From Antedon mediterranea (lineage: Eukaryota; Echinodermata; Crinoidea; Comatulida; Antedonidae), in NCBI RefSeq assembly GCF_964355755.1, contig NC_092673.1, positions 26,853,001-26,917,000 of the forward strand: DNA of 64,000 nt, given 5' to 3'. The notes under the pieces are model-generated. The model saw nothing but the letters and a program-made list of their open reading frames with translations. It was not told the DNA's origin and made no database searches. The position numbers were made by a program, and so were the translations under genes. This document shows positions 1 to 13,063 of the stretch, one piece after another (position 1 is the first letter of the stretch; the number at the start of each line of letters is the position of its first letter).

Positions 1-12
1 ATTTTTTTTTAG

Positions 13-3000
13 GTGCATTCCTTATACCATATCTCATTATGTTAGCCTTTACTGGTCTACCAATCTTTTTCTTGGAAGTGTCAATCGGTCAATACAGTAG
101 CCAAGGACCAATCACATGCTGGCGGTCAGTACCCCTTCTCAGAGGTAAGTGTAATTTATCGTTATCCCAAGTTTATAAGAAGGATATTATATCATTGTAA
201 TGCGTACTTACCTATGTTGAATCAAGTTATAATGTTTCTACTAATACATTATAAAAAGTATTTTGAAACGATAAAGCAGATGCCTAAAACATAATCCAGT
301 GACCAATCGAGGATTTTGAAATACTGTAGGATGGGATGGCGATTTAGGAAAGCCTTGGATGGCTGGATCAAATGAGAACAATATTAAAAGGTTGATCAGC
401 TAATAATGCCATATATGGAGAGACAGCAATTGTAATGTAAACAAAAAATGAAACCTTCTGTGAATTATTATTTGGAATCATTTTTGGACTAAAAATCCAA
501 CAGTAACTTTCCAACTACAGGATGGAAATTGTTTTATAATTTAAAATTAAGTCTCATTTGAGGCTAGGGACTGGGGTTAAAAGAGTCGTGAGTTGTAACC
601 CTGGCACTAGGTCAAGATTGAACCCTGGACCATGGGATTGCAAGGCAAGCATTATTAACCACCAAGCTACAGCTCTAGATGTCCTCTAATATCAAGTTAT
701 TGTAAACCCAATGCTATTTTATACAAATGAGTAAAACAGTTGTTTATGAGAATATATAATTCAAGAGACCTTGTTTATTTCCTTTTTCCCAGACAGTGAA
801 AGGTGTTGGTAACTGGGCCTCTGTATTAACGTTGACCTTTCACACCCTTAGGTCAAGTACCATAGCAATAAAGAAATCCCAGTTAAAGGTCGCCTATGTC
901 TACTTTTTAATTATGGAAATTTATTTTATTGTTACTACTGCAGTAAAGTTTCCTTGAACCAAAAGAACATAAAGAAATATTTAGAGATAAAATGTGTAAG
1001 TTGTAATTGTTAATGCTTGGCACTTTATTTCTGACTGTTTCATTTATTGTATTGATTATAGCTTTTTTCTTGTTTTGTTTGTATTTCCATTGATATCGTT
1101 CTGGCTGGGAGACTGCCGTATTTTAGACTTGAACGGAAAGGGGATTCCCCTCACATAGTCACCACTCTATACTGCTCCTTACCTCCCTGGTCTCTTGTTG
1201 ATAAATAGAGGGATCCCACCACCCATAAGTAATTTGACTAATCATGTGATTGGTCAACTCAATTCCGTTGTGCCTACATTGTTGCGGTGTGTCCTGGTGG
1301 AAACCGAGCCTTAGCAGAGGGGATAATACTGATTGTAAAAAGTAAACATTAAATATCTTGCATTGTGTCCTGGTGGGAACTGAGCCTTACCCGAGGTGAT
1401 AATACTGAATGTAAAAAGTAAACATTAAATATCTTGTGGTGTGTCCTGGTGGGAACTGAGCCTTACCCGAGGTGATAATACTGAATGTAAAAAGTAAGCA
1501 TTAAATATCTTTTTAGGCATAGGATACGGTATGGTGATGGTGTCAATTTACGTTGGCGTGTACTACAACGTGATCATCATGTACGCAATCTACTACATCT
1601 TCGCGTCTTTCACCAAAGTACTGCCATGGGCAGGTTGTCGGCACGAGTGGAACACGGACTACTGCAACGAGGTCTTTGACGAATGCATCAGCAGCCAGGG
1701 CATTATGAATTTTTCCAACGCATGCGTTAACTTGACCTCTCTCAGCGACCTAGACTTGGACTTGTACAACATTACTGAAGAAAATGGTGTTTTCGATATC
1801 AGTAATTACTCCGATCCGTTTGCCGAATCTCGTAGACGTGCGAGCGAAGAATATTGGAAGTAAGTTTTTGTATTCTGCATGATTTTATATATTTTAACAG
1901 AATTTCTGTGAGTCAGTTTAAATTAATTCACCCAATATCCCAAAACTATATTGTGGTTACCCACAATATTGGACTTCCAGCCAGTCTAGACCTCAGAATG
2001 CACTTTAAAGAATAGAACACAAGGCTTCAATAGATCTGAAATAACATTTAACATTAACAATGATAATATAATACCTGATTTTTATAGAATAACTATTTTT
2101 TATTAATAGATTGATAATGTGTAATCGTTATTCTTATAAATGAATTTTAGATTTTTTTTTTCTAATTTGTCATATATTTCTATTAAAACCTTTTTTCCTG
2201 AGAAATTATACCAATATCTATGAAATATGAAAGCATAAACATTGTACGTTGTTTAAAACCATTACTTGCCTTGGTTCCCCATCTACGTCATTTTTTAAAA
2301 TTGGTGTAGTTACACAAGAGACAATACATTGTTTTGTAAACACTGTACAGGTTCTTAGTATTTCCATGAAATCTCAAATCCATCAGTGATAATTTGTTGT
2401 TTTCATTTATAAAATGAACTATCTTGAATTAATGATAATGATATGCTTCTGTTTTTTGTGTGACATGATAATTAACAATTTTGCATGAATTTAAAGTTAA
2501 ATCATCAGAAAACAATGTATCAAAATGTATAGGAGAATTTATTTTAATTTACTCAATCACATATTACAATATTACAAACGTCATTATGTTCAAACAAGTA
2601 GTTATATTTTGTATATTGACATACCAAACAAAATAAAAAGTTGAAAAAAATATTATTTTAATTCAGGAAAATTATGGTAAACAATTAATTATCTCCATAA
2701 TAATATTACAAACAAATTTAATTTATTCAATATTTTCAAATATATAGATTGATATTACATATCTTCCAACAAAACAAGCAGTTATATTTTGTATATTGAC
2801 GTACCAAAGAAAAGAAGATTTTGAAAACAATTCTTTTTATTCAGGAAAGTTATGGTAAAGAAGGAATTATCTCCGCATTAATATTGCAAATAAATTTAAT
2901 AAATTTTTTTTATTCTGGAAAACATTTTCAAAGAAAAATTATTTGGACAAATCAATTTAAAAAGTTCATGATTTAGTATTTCTGAGTTTCGTCCAATATT

Positions 3001-6000
3001 TCTTGATGTTCTGGAAAAAATTGCTAAATTTAATAAAAAGTTTGATTTTTTGACAATTTGTTGGTCTAAACATTTTAGTTTGGAAAAAGTAAAATTCAAA
3101 AGAACATCTTGAAGGTTGGACGTAGCTCTTTCTTGTGAACTTTAAAAATGTTTGTCTTTTCTGCAGAATATTTTCTATCGTCAGTAGGCGGACAAACACC
3201 TGTCTGAAAGGCAGCTAACATGACAGATCTGAAGTTGGTAAACCCCATTCACACTGGTGAAATTCTAATCCTTGTAATAACAGGGTAATCATCTTGAGTA
3301 TCTGCATGCCTGTCAACTATTAAGGGCTAAAGCTGACAATTATTAGTTTAATGGTGTTGATCACAGTTACAAATTATGCCATATTTCAAACCAGAATAAA
3401 ACAGAAGTGAGCCCTCTATATCTGGTATTCCTCTTAAAGTTGACAGGTATGAAAATCTGCGATAAAAGAGACTATTCATGCCATCGTAAGGGACAGGGGA
3501 AACCTTTGGATGAAAATAATAAAAATGATGGGGGGTCAGGGAGGGGTTAAGAGAGTTTGGGGTGAACTTCATAACAATCAGTTCCCTATGAATATAAAGA
3601 TTATATGTGTTCAATATATTAATATTTTGTTTGTTGTTGTGGACTTGTACTTTCATCTGTGCTTCATAAATTGACATTCTACCATCTTTTGTGTTGTTTG
3701 TTGTGTTCAAATAACCTCTTCTGTAATTAGTAACCATTTTCATACCATACACTAAACTCTCTCTCTCTCTCTCTCCGCACATTTTTCATTTGATAAATAC
3801 TCCATAATCATATTTAAACATAAAATTACCTAGGCACCATCCCTCTCAGCAGTCTGCGTTTTCAAGTCACACTCACAACCAATTACAGCTGTGTTTTCAC
3901 CAAGTATCTCACTTTAAAAAGTAGTACACTGTGTACCTTCTACTGATATTTATTTTTTACTTTTTACAATTTAATTTCAGATTTCATGTTTTACGCGAGT
4001 CTGAGAGCCTTGGTGACTTTGGCTCTATAGATTGGCGTCTGGCGTTGTGTTTGATGCTGGCCTGGACTATTGTATTCTTCTGTCTTATACGGGGCGTCAA
4101 GTCATCAGGAAAGGTACAGTATCAATATATTTTGATCATTACAGGATGAAGGAGAATTTTTTATTTTCAGTCTCTGTTAATGTCTTTATGTGTCTAGTTT
4201 GCTCAGGTTCAATCTATTGATAGATTCACCAAAAAAACATTTTTTTTTTGCAAAGTGGTGATTGTTAATCATTTTTGCAAACAAACATTAATATATGAAA
4301 TCTAAATTGGGTTACTACTTATTAAAGTCGCCTGGTTCGAGGGTCAAACATTTCTTGGTGATAGTGGTTTTTCTACCTTTGACCTTTGACCTTCCAAAGT
4401 GTTCCAAAGAATCTTTTTTTTTTAAGGAATAAAAATAAATAAACAAAACATCAAAACTACAAATATATCTTGAAATTTTTGTTTGTTTCAGGTTGTTTAC
4501 TTCACAGCAACTTTCCCGTACCTTGTACTTTTTATCTTGCTCATTCGTGGTCTCACACTACCGGGATCGACAGACGGCATTTTATTTTTCATCACGCCAA
4601 GATGGGAGAAGCTGGCAGACCCGACAGTAAGTTACTAAATCATTGGTTTTGAGTGTCTAATTGTGTCCTTATGTTTGTGGTTTTTTCTCTTCTCTTGGAG
4701 CCTTAGGTTATAGTTATAGTCTTAATAGTATTGTTTCTTTCAAATCTTGTTTTGATATCTATTTTATTGGATGCATAATCCCCGACGCCATAATATTATC
4801 ACATAATGTAGTCTCTTTTAATCATCTTTAATGTTTTTTACTATATTTTTGGTTGGATGCATAATCTCTGATGCCATAACATTATCACATTAAATAGTCT
4901 CTTTTAATCATCTTTAATGTTTTTTTTGTTGTTATAGGTTTGGTTGGATGCATACTCTCCAACGCCATAACATTATCACATAATGTAGTCTCTTTTAATC
5001 ATCTTTAATGTTTTTTACTATATTTTTGGTTGGATGCATAATCTCTGATGCCATAATGTTATCACATTAAATAGTCTCTTTTAATCATCTTTAATGTTTT
5101 TTTTGTTGTTATAGGTTTGGTTGGATGCATACTCTCCGACGCCATAACATTATCACATAATGTAGTCTCTTTTAATCATCTTTAATGTTTTTTACTATAT
5201 TTTTGGTTGGATGCATAATCTCTGATGCCATAACATTATCACATTAAATAGTCTCTTTTAATCATCTTTAATGTTTTTTTTGTTGTTATAGGTTTGGTTG
5301 GATGCATACTCTCCGACGCCATAACATTATCACATAATGTAGTCTCTTTTAATCATCTTTAATGTTTTTTACTATATTTTTGGTTGGATGCATAATCTCT
5401 GATGCCATAACATTAAAACATTAAATAGTCTCTTTTAATCATCTTTAATGTTTTTTTACTATATTTTTGGTTGGATGCATAGTCCCCGACGCCATAACAT
5501 TATCACATAATGTAGTCTCTTTTAATCATCTTTAATGTTTTTATATTCCATAGGTTTGGCTGGATGCAGCATCTCAGATATTCTTCTCATTAAGTGTTGC
5601 ATGGGGTGGACTTATCACACTTTCATCATACAATCGGTTTCATAACAACTGTTACTTGTAAGCAGTTTAAAAAATAATAAGTTATTAGTGGAGCTGTAGC
5701 TTGGTGGTTAATATGCTTTCCTTCCAATTTTTAGGTCCATGGTTCAACATAGTTCCAGGGTTTTAACTCTTTCAACTCCAATTCCTAAGCCCCAAATAAA
5801 TTATGAAATAGTTTATCCATCCTGTAATTGACGAGTTTGTGGTCACTGTTGGATGCGTATAAAATTTGAAATAAAAATGAATATGATATAATAACTGACA
5901 TGCTGTACAGGGACTTTTTCATACAAGTTATCTATGGTCTCTGTATTTATTAGAAAGGGATTGAGATTCATAATATTTCTTAAGCTCTGTCTACACTATC

Positions 6001-9000
6001 AAAGTTTATGTGACATGTGATGTGCCTATATATAAACATGATGATGTCATATCACTATCGTATTTGGGCACATCACACTTTTTTTTTATCAAACTAGTTT
6101 GATATTGTATACAGAGCTTTACTTTAACTTGCCTAGACCATTTCGTTGCTATAATATCGCAAGCTAACAATCAGTATTTTACTGTTTTTCAGTGACGCCA
6201 TCTTGATACCTATTATCAACTGCAGTACAAGTATCTTTGCTGGATTTGTTATCTTTTCCATCTTGGGTTTCATGGCTCATGAGTCTAACAGAAAAGTAGA
6301 AGATGTGGCAGATCAAGGTATAGCAGTTTTAAGCTCCATTCACACTGTGCAGCTTTAAACTCCATTCACACTGTGAAGCTTTAAACTCCATTCACACTGC
6401 ACAGATAAAACAGATATAGTAAATTATTTATATAGATAATTTATATAGATAAATTGATCATGTAGTCAAATGCCTCCTTGTATATTTTACTGATTTCTTT
6501 TTTGCAGGCTTTGGTTTGGCATTTATAGCTTACCCCGAGGTAGTGGCTAGCCTGCCAGGTGCCCCTGCGTGGTCCATTCTATTCTTTGTCATGTTGCTAA
6601 CTTTGGGGTTAGACACACAAGTAAGTTTTTTTTGTATTTTCAGCGTTCAAATTAGTACAGGTCTGCAGTGGCCAGTAAAAACCATGACAGGCATGTAAAA
6701 CTCTTAAGTTCAGCTGATGTCATGAGATGCCATCTTCAATCTATCAATATTGATGAATTTGGATCAGTAAAAAAACATATCTACTGACACAATAGGGCAG
6801 TTTAAAATAGCTTAAGCTCAATCTACACTATCGAACTGGTTTGACGTAAAAAGTGTGCCTAAATATGGTAGTGATATTCCTAAATATGGCAGTGATATGA
6901 CATCATAATATCCATATATGGACACACATTTTTTTGACACATAAAATGTGATAGTGTAGACAGAGCCTTAAGGATTACCTCTTATTTCTATCTAGCTGAA
7001 ATAAAACATTTTTTATACTATAGCATGCTTTTTTTTAAATCAATGAAATAAACGTTTACACAAGATAGAGGAAGAGAGGGAGTTAGCAACAGATTTCACT
7101 AATATTGATAGTGATGTCTACTGACAGAGTTATTAAATTTTTTTTTTTAGTTTACGATATTAGAAACAATCTGTACTGCCCTCAGCGATCACTTTCCCAA
7201 ACAACTGAGAGATCGAAAGACATATGTGATGCTTGCCACGTCAATTTGTGGCTTCTTGCTTGGACTGACTTGTATAACGGAAGTAAGTATTTAAGTCACT
7301 TTGTTGCCGACATTGATTTTATAAAGGTTTTGACATCACGCGGCTGTTGAAAATAACAAACAAATGACTGTAAATTTGAATTGACAAATATAACTGTGAG
7401 AGTCCAAAATAGCTACACTTTCCACAATGTTTTCGAGGACATCAATTGGCTGGCAACAAATTGTTATGACGAATAATAAGTAATTTAAGTTATCTTGTAT
7501 CCGACTCGAGGACATTTCATTTCTTCTTTCCTTTTTGACATTGTGCAGTGAATACCTACATTATTGTTATATAATTAAAACTACTGTACTACAAGTTTTT
7601 TTCCTACTCTGATGTAATTAGTGCATTGAGAACCCTTTGCAAAAATAATGTACAAGTAATTCATTCATTCATTGACATTTATTCATTTATTTGAAACAGT
7701 CACTCCAAGAAAAATCAACAAGCATACAGTTATTGGTAATAATAATTCTTGGGTATGACTTAAACCTATAACTTCCACCATACTTCTAGACCACCAATCT
7801 TGCGTTTATTCGAGGGAGATGTTTTTTTGGGTGTAATATGGTAACATGTATAATCAAATAAATATTAGATATGAAAAAATAAAAGTGATAAATACAGTAT
7901 TGTTATTGTATCAAAATTATTGGAAAATTGTAAATCATGTCAATCAATGAATTCTACTACAAATAGAAAAGTGTAGTAATACAATATGTTGTGTGTATGC
8001 ATGTGGCGGGCGGTTTATTTGAGGAAATAAATAAAGGCCATGGGGGCGTTCATTCAAAGCAGGCGTTTATTCGAAAAAACATGGTAAGTACATGCACATA
8101 AAAATGGATTTTTAATAAGCATTTACAGATATGACAGACACTTATTTTCTTTTTAAGGCTGGACCGTGGTGGGTGTCACTCCTGGACAGCTATGGCGCTG
8201 GATTTGTACTCGTTATATTTGGTCTTTTGGAATGTGTTGCTATTGGATGGATCTATGGATTTAAGAGATTCACAAGTGACATAGCAACCATGATTGGTGA
8301 CAAACATGTTGATACGAATATATTTAAAGTGTGGCACCTTTTCTGGGTTATCATAACTCCTTTTATGTTGGCTGTAAGTGTAAAGTGTGTTTTCTATTTT
8401 TAATAATAATGTTGTTCTTATATAGCTCTTATAAGCTCAAAGCCTCTAATGGCTTTACATTATTAACCCAATCATTTTGGCTGAAACATGGAAACATACT
8501 TTCATAATGTTGCTGCTTTCTCCATCTATAAATTGGATGACTGTATGTCAGTATGAATGCTAGTTGACCATAGCCCAATATCTGATCTCACATCCATCCT
8601 ATTGTCACTTCAGACAGACTTTCTTTATCTGTACCTCTATGACTGGTTGATAACATGAATGCTAGTTGACCATAGTCCAATATCTTATCTCACATCCATC
8701 CTATTGTCACCCCAGACAGACTTTCTTTATATGTACCTCTATGACTGGTTGATAACATGAATGCTAGTTGACCATAGCCCAATATCTTATCTCACATCCA
8801 TCCTATTGTCACCCCAGACAGACTTTCTTTATATGTACTTCTATGACTGGTTGATAACATGAATGCTAGTTGACCATAGCCCAATATCTTATCTCACATC
8901 CATCCTATCGTCACCTCAGACTTCTATGACTGATTGAGAACATGAATACAAATTAATCATGTTTATCATGATTAATCTGCTAAACATTCTTCTCTGTTGA

Positions 9001-11735
9001 ATTCTTAAGCCCTGTCTACACTATTGCTTGCTTGATTATTTTTTTCCGCCTAAAAACTACTCCTCTTTCTCCTCCTCAAATCTATTATTACATATTAAAT
9101 TTTTGGTTGTAAATGTGATTAATAAGTGATTTAAGCTCTATCTCCAGTATCAAACTAGTTTGACAAAAAAGTGTGATGTGCCCAAATATGGTAGTGCTAT
9201 GACACCATCAGGTCCATATACGAGCACATCACATTTTGTTGTCGCATAAAGTTTTATAGTGTAGACAGAGATTAAGAAAACATATTTGGTATTGATTGCT
9301 CATTGCAAGGTTAAATGTTATGTGCGTGAGTGTGAACATGCTTTACCGGTTAAATGTACTAACTGTTGGTGATTCACCTCAAGCTAGCTGAGACGATGTA
9401 CTTTAAAGCTCAACCATGCAGACCTTATTTCCTGACTTTTAAAACACTTCTTTACTATAAACTGCTTCTTTCAATCTCAATTAAAAATGTAAAACTTTGA
9501 ATTGAACACATGATTTTAAAGTTCTGACAAAAACACAACAGACAAATGTTGACCTACTGTCCGCATTTCTTTTTTTGTGGGCGGGCCAGTAAAATTTGTT
9601 GAAATAGTTTAAAATGATGTTACTGCTATAAGAAAAGTTTGACCGAGATTTATAAAAAATTAGTCACTTTAAAACATTCATATTTTAGAAGTTTAAGTTC
9701 GGAATTTTTTAATTTATTTGTTTTATTGTTCGGTCAAAGTATTTAAAATTCTTCTGTTCACTAATACTCTGTTTACACTATCAAACTTTATGTGATAAAC
9801 AAATGTGATTACCCATGGACATGATGATGTCGTATCACTACCATATTTAAACATACCACTACCATATTTGGCCACATCAATACTAGTTTGAATTAGCATA
9901 GTTTTTGTACTAGTTTAGCACTAGTTTGAATTAAGCATAGTTTTTGTTACATCTAAATGTGACTTTAAATCAACATTCAATTCATTAAGGGCCTATTAGC
10001 TAGAAGCTTGGCCTATATACCAGGGAATACTGATTCAGTTTGCCTGGGAATCAAGTAAACAAATAATGCAAAATATTCCATGTTACAAAAATATTTGTCA
10101 TATTTTTACTGCAGTAATGCTCTATTTTTGTTACCACTTTAATATTGTTGTGTTTTTAGTTTGTTTGATTATTTTTTTCCGCCTAAAAACTACTCCTCTT
10201 TCTCCTCCTCAAATCTATTATTACATATTTAATTTTTTGGTTGTAAATGTGATTAATAAGTGATTTAAGCTCCAGTATCAAACTAGTTTGACAAAAAAGT
10301 GTGGTGTGCCCAAATATGGTAGTGCTATGACACCATCAGGTCCATATACGAGCACATCACATTTTGTTGTCGCATAAAGTTTTATAGTGTAGACAGAGAT
10401 TAAGAAAACATATTTGGTATTGATTGCTCATTGCAAGGTTAAATGTTATGTGCGTGAGTGTGAACATGCTTTACCAGTTAAATGTACTAACTGTTGGTGA
10501 TTCACCTCAAGCTAGTTGAGACGATGTACTTAAGCTCAACCATGCAGACCTTATTTCCTGACTTTTAAAAGACTTCTTTACTATAAACTGCTTCTTTCAA
10601 GCTCAATTAAAAATGTAAAACTTTGAACACATGATTTTAAAGTTCTGACAAAAACACAACAGACAAATGTTGACCTACTGTCCGCATTTCTTTTTTTGTG
10701 GGCGGGCCAGTAAAATTTGTTGAAATAGTTTAAAAGGATGTTACTGCTATAAGGAAAGTTTGACCGAGATTTATAAAAAATTAGTCACTTTAAAACATTC
10801 ATATTTTAGAAGTTTAAGTTCTGAATTTTTTAATTTATTTGTTTTATTGTTCAGTCAAAGTATTTAAAATTCTTCTGTTCACTAATACTCTGTTTACACT
10901 ATCAAACTTTATGTGATAAACAAATGTGATTACCCATGGACATGATGATGTCGTATCACTACCATATTTTAAACATACCACTACCATATTTGGCCACATC
11001 AATACTAGTTTGATAGTGTAGACAGAGCTTAAGCATAGTTTTTGTTACATCTAAATGTGGCTTTAAATCAACATTCAATTCATTAAGGGCCTATTAGCTA
11101 GAAGCTTGGCCTATATACCAGGGAATACTGATTCAGTTTGCCTGGGAATCAAGTAAACAAATAATGCAAAATATTCCATGTTACAAAAATATTTGTCATA
11201 TTTTTACTGCAGTAATGCTCTATTTTTGTTACCACTAATATTGTTGTGTTTTTAGTTTGTTCTTTTATTTAATTGGATCAACTGGAAAGAGCCTACTTAC
11301 AGTGAAATGCCGTTCCCAGCTTGGGGCGTGGCTATTGGTTGGCTTATCGTTAGTAGCATTATTCTTTGGGTTCCAGCTATCTGGATTTTTGAAATTGCGA
11401 CATCAAAAGGAACATTTCAGGAGGTAAGTGGCAAGAAAAACAACAATCAACATATTCCCTGTCCATTTAATGTATTAGTGTGTTGAAATATTTTATATTA
11501 TAATCAAATACACTAATTGCCATTCTTTTGATTATATTATATCTTTTAGCGAGTATTACAAATGCTACAACCAGCACCTAAATGGGGACCAGCTTTGCAT
11601 AAACACAGATTGGAAGCGGATGAGGTTCACAGAAATCGTGGCACCAGCATGGGTGGCATCATAACTCAACGTCACGCTATCAACGACGACTTTGTGGTCA
11701 CTGAAGAACAGAAGGTTCCACTTCAGGATGCATAA
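13..11735 (+). CDS. SLC6 glycine-transporter-like gene A, 5' partial
   Basis: Na+/Cl--coupled plasma-membrane transporter of the SLC6 family. Exons by GT-AG sites: 13-144, 1517-1859, 3981-4113, 4492-4626, 5554-5657, 6193-6317, 6508-6620, 7151-7282, 8158-8373, 11256-11423, 11550-11735. They join in frame to 594 residues plus a split Gly codon and end in TAA. The N-terminus and TM1 exon lie upstream of the window. Visible are TM2 ([16 protein letters not shown]), TM3 ([10 protein letters not shown]), a long EL2 with Cys pair and N-glycosylation sequons, TM6 with [13 protein letters not shown] then [10 protein letters not shown]7 with [18 protein letters not shown]8 with GLDTQF then ETICTALSD, and a tail beginning [20 protein letters not shown] and the WGPAL tail are typical of GlyT (SLC6A5/A9). 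Substrate is inferred only. The tail is short (about 60 residues after TM12). Exon boundaries match gene B, so the two are tandem paralogues. Confidence 0.9.
490..677 (-). repeat. tRNA-derived SINE, family 2, copy 1
   Basis: Read on the minus strand it begins with GAGCTGTAGCTTGGTGGTTA, contains an A-box-like stretch and a B-box-like GGGTTCAATC, and ends in a body (CCATCCTGTA.., CTGTTGGAT) that matches the copy at 5690-5858. It lies in the first visible intron of gene A. Confidence 0.6.
1286..1512 (+). repeat. 76-bp tandem repeat, three units, next to acceptor
   Basis: Three units starting at about 1286, 1362 and 1438 share GTGTCCTGGTGG, GAGCCTTA and GATAATACTGA and end with CATTAAATATCTT. 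The last unit runs directly into the polypyrimidine tract and AG (1515-1516) of the next gene A exon. Confidence 0.85.
2526..2890 (+). repeat. Diverged direct duplication in intron
   Basis: Two neighbouring blocks (about 2526-2704 and 2705-2890) share AGTTATATTTTGTATATTGA, ATTCAGGAAA, TTATGGTAAA and AATTATCTCC. This is an old direct duplication with a period of about 177 bp. The rest of the 2.1-kb intron 1860-3980 is AT-rich, with a CT-microsatellite near 3759-3776 and no recognisable gene. Confidence 0.6.
4766..5540 (+). repeat. 88-bp tandem array containing copies of the exon's 3' splice site
   Basis: About nine units of roughly 88 bp share TTGGATGCAT, GCCATAA, TTATCACAT and TAGTCTCTTTTAATCATC. 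They alternate between two subtypes, giving a period of about 177 bp. Subtype two (at about 4936, 5113 and 5290) reads TTATAGGTTTGGTTGGATGC, almost identical to the true acceptor plus start of the gene A exon at 5554 (CATAGGTTTGGCTGGATGC). The array therefore multiplied a segment that included the splice acceptor and the first codons (V-W-L-D-A). Confidence 0.9.
5690..5858 (+). repeat. tRNA-derived SINE, family 2, copy 2
   Basis: Begins GAGCTGTAGCTTGGTGGTTA, has a decayed B box (GGTTCAACAT), and a body with CCATCCTGTAATTG and ACTGTTGGATG matching the minus-strand copy at 490-677. Confidence 0.6.
5982..6119. mobile_element. Palindromic MITE, family 1
   Basis: Ends AAGCTCTGTCTACACTATCA and ..ACAGAGCTT; inner halves GACATGTGATGTGCC and GGGCACATCACAC are inverted copies of each other. 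Lies in a gene A intron. Confidence 0.85.
6327..6403 (+). repeat. Short tandem repeat, about 27 bp x 3
   Basis: Three units of the type CTTTAAACTCCATTCACACT just after the donor of the 6193-6317 exon. Confidence 0.8.
6814..6968. mobile_element. Palindromic MITE, family 1
   Basis: Starts AAGCTCAATCTACACTATCG and ends GATAGTGTAGACAGAGCCTT. The inner AATATGG(T/C)AGTGATAT block is duplicated. Intronic in gene A. Confidence 0.8.
8553..8955 (+). repeat. 102-bp tandem array, four units
   Basis: Units start at about 8553, 8655, 8757 and 8859 with ATGAATGCTAGTTGACCATA and contain ATCTCACATCCATCCTAT and CAGACTTTCTTTAT. The last unit is truncated. Lies in the intron 8374-11255 of gene A. Confidence 0.9.
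9133..9274. mobile_element. Palindromic MITE, family 1 (duplication copy 1)
   Basis: AAGCTCTATCTCCAGTATCA at one end, TAGTGTAGACAGAGATT at the other; GTGTGATGTGCCCAAATATG inside. Carried into the tandem duplication. Confidence 0.8.
9763..9894. mobile_element. Palindromic MITE, family 1, one end lost
   Basis: Begins AATACTCTGTTTACACTATC. The right end breaks off at ACTAGTTTGAATTA, whereas its counterpart at 10884-11030 is complete. Confidence 0.7.
10267..10402. mobile_element. Palindromic MITE, family 1 (duplication copy 2)
   Basis: Second copy of the element at 9133, with a short deletion near the left end (AAGCTCCAGTATCAAACTAG). Confidence 0.8.
10884..11030. mobile_element. Palindromic MITE, family 1 (duplication copy 2)
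   Basis: AATACTCTGTTTACACTATC to GATAGTGTAGACAGAGCTT; the complete counterpart of the truncated element at 9763. Confidence 0.8.
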
Positions 11736-11823
11736 GTAAAGGTGTGTTCGCACTGCATCCAAATCGACAACCAAAATCGGAGTCTGTGTGAATTTATTGG
11801 AAGCTATAACAAAACTAAAACTA

Positions 11824-11964
11824 AAGCTCTGTCACACTATCAAACTAGTTCGACAAAAAAAGTGTGGTGTGCCCGAATATGGTAGTGATATGTTTAAATA
11901 TGGTATATGTCCATATATTGGTACATTTTTTTTGTCATATAGGTTGATAGTGTAGACAGAGCTT
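11824..11964. mobile_element. Palindromic MITE, family 1, in the gene A 3' region
   Basis: AAGCTCTGTCACACTATCAA to GATAGTGTAGACAGAGCTT, starting 88 bp after the gene A stop codon. It precedes the first AATAAA (12222), so it is probably inside the 3' UTR. Confidence 0.8.
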
Positions 11965-12221
11965 TAGAGAGACTTGATAAATCTGATAAAGTTAATATAC
12001 ATTCACACACTATTCAACCTGTCTGTGGAGTTAGTGGTTTTATTCATACTGTACTAAAATTAGGTTCAGTAATGTTGGAAAGATTATAGCTTCATTGAAT
12101 GTACAGTCAACTATCCCAATACTAGAAAGACTGGCCTAATGTGTCTGGCTTGGACCTCAAGTCTGGTTTTGTGAGGGCAAACTGTATTACCTGTACAACT
12201 CCAAATACACCTAAAAGGTCA

Positions 12222-12227
12222 AATAAA
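12222..12227 (+). terminator. Candidate poly(A) signal of gene A
   Basis: First AATAAA after the gene A stop codon; another lies at 12936. Choice between them cannot be made from sequence. The stretch 11965-13012 otherwise shows no gene. Confidence 0.35.
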
Positions 12228-13063
12228 ATATGGAATAGTGAGAGGGTACAAACAAATGGCCTGTTTACAAGATACTGTAGGTTAATCTGGATTTGATCAA
12301 ATTGGTGTTTATTAAAATAAGTATGCAATGTCTGGCTGTTTCAGGGTATGGTTTATCATAATACAAATGCTGCTCATCTCTCAACTGTTATTAGATAGTG
12401 ACAATGCAATTGTATTCAGATTTTAATATGTAAAGAAAGCATATTTATACTTTATATTTAATTACTATATAATGTGTAAATTAAGGATTGTAGTTCTATC
12501 GTGTGACTTATTCCCTGCTAAAGTAAACACATAACCTACACATACATGCCCACCCTGGAGTATAACCTGACCCTCATATACTCAGGGAGAAAAAAAATAT
12601 ACTCTATATATAATATTCCCTCCATGATACTGTATACTTTAGTTTTCTGTCCCACTACATTTTAGTACATAGGTGTAACCTACACCCGTACCCCAAATAT
12701 AAGTTGAGTGGGCTTATTCCTGAGACTTACTGGTACATTTATATATTATATGATAGTACAAATGCTGCGTATCATGATGTTATATAATAGCTTTAGTGAA
12801 CAAACATTCAGTGTATCAATATGTATCAGTACTTGTGTCATACTTGCCAGTTAAGCTATTGTAGATAGTGAAATATTAAACATTGTAGTTGGTTTGTACT
12901 GTAAGTAAGCTGATCTTAAACAACAGTATATCAGAAATAAATCGAAAACATTTCTCTTTAATATTTATTTTGCAATATTGAAAGTAAGATTAAACACAAT
13001 ATTTGTGACAGTGGCGTAACGGCTATAAGCCCTCGAAAAAAAGCTAAAAATGCCCAAGTATTT

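Larger units (their letters stand above)
9030..11262 (+). repeat. 1.1-kb tandem duplication including the splice acceptor
   Basis: Copy 1 (about 9030-10162) and copy 2 (about 10163-11262) run in parallel from TTGATTATTTTTTTCCGCC to GTTGTGTTTTTAGTTTGTT and differ by small indels. The copy 2 end is the real acceptor and the first bases of the gene A exon at 11256. Copy 1 therefore leaves a decoy AG at 10158-10159 followed by the same exon-like TTTGTT. Each copy holds two family-1 MITEs. Confidence 0.9.

Noticed and set aside
5113-5160. Alternative gene A exon at the duplicated acceptor
   Set aside because: The frame reads VWLDA and about five more codons, then TAA; no donor or continuing homology.
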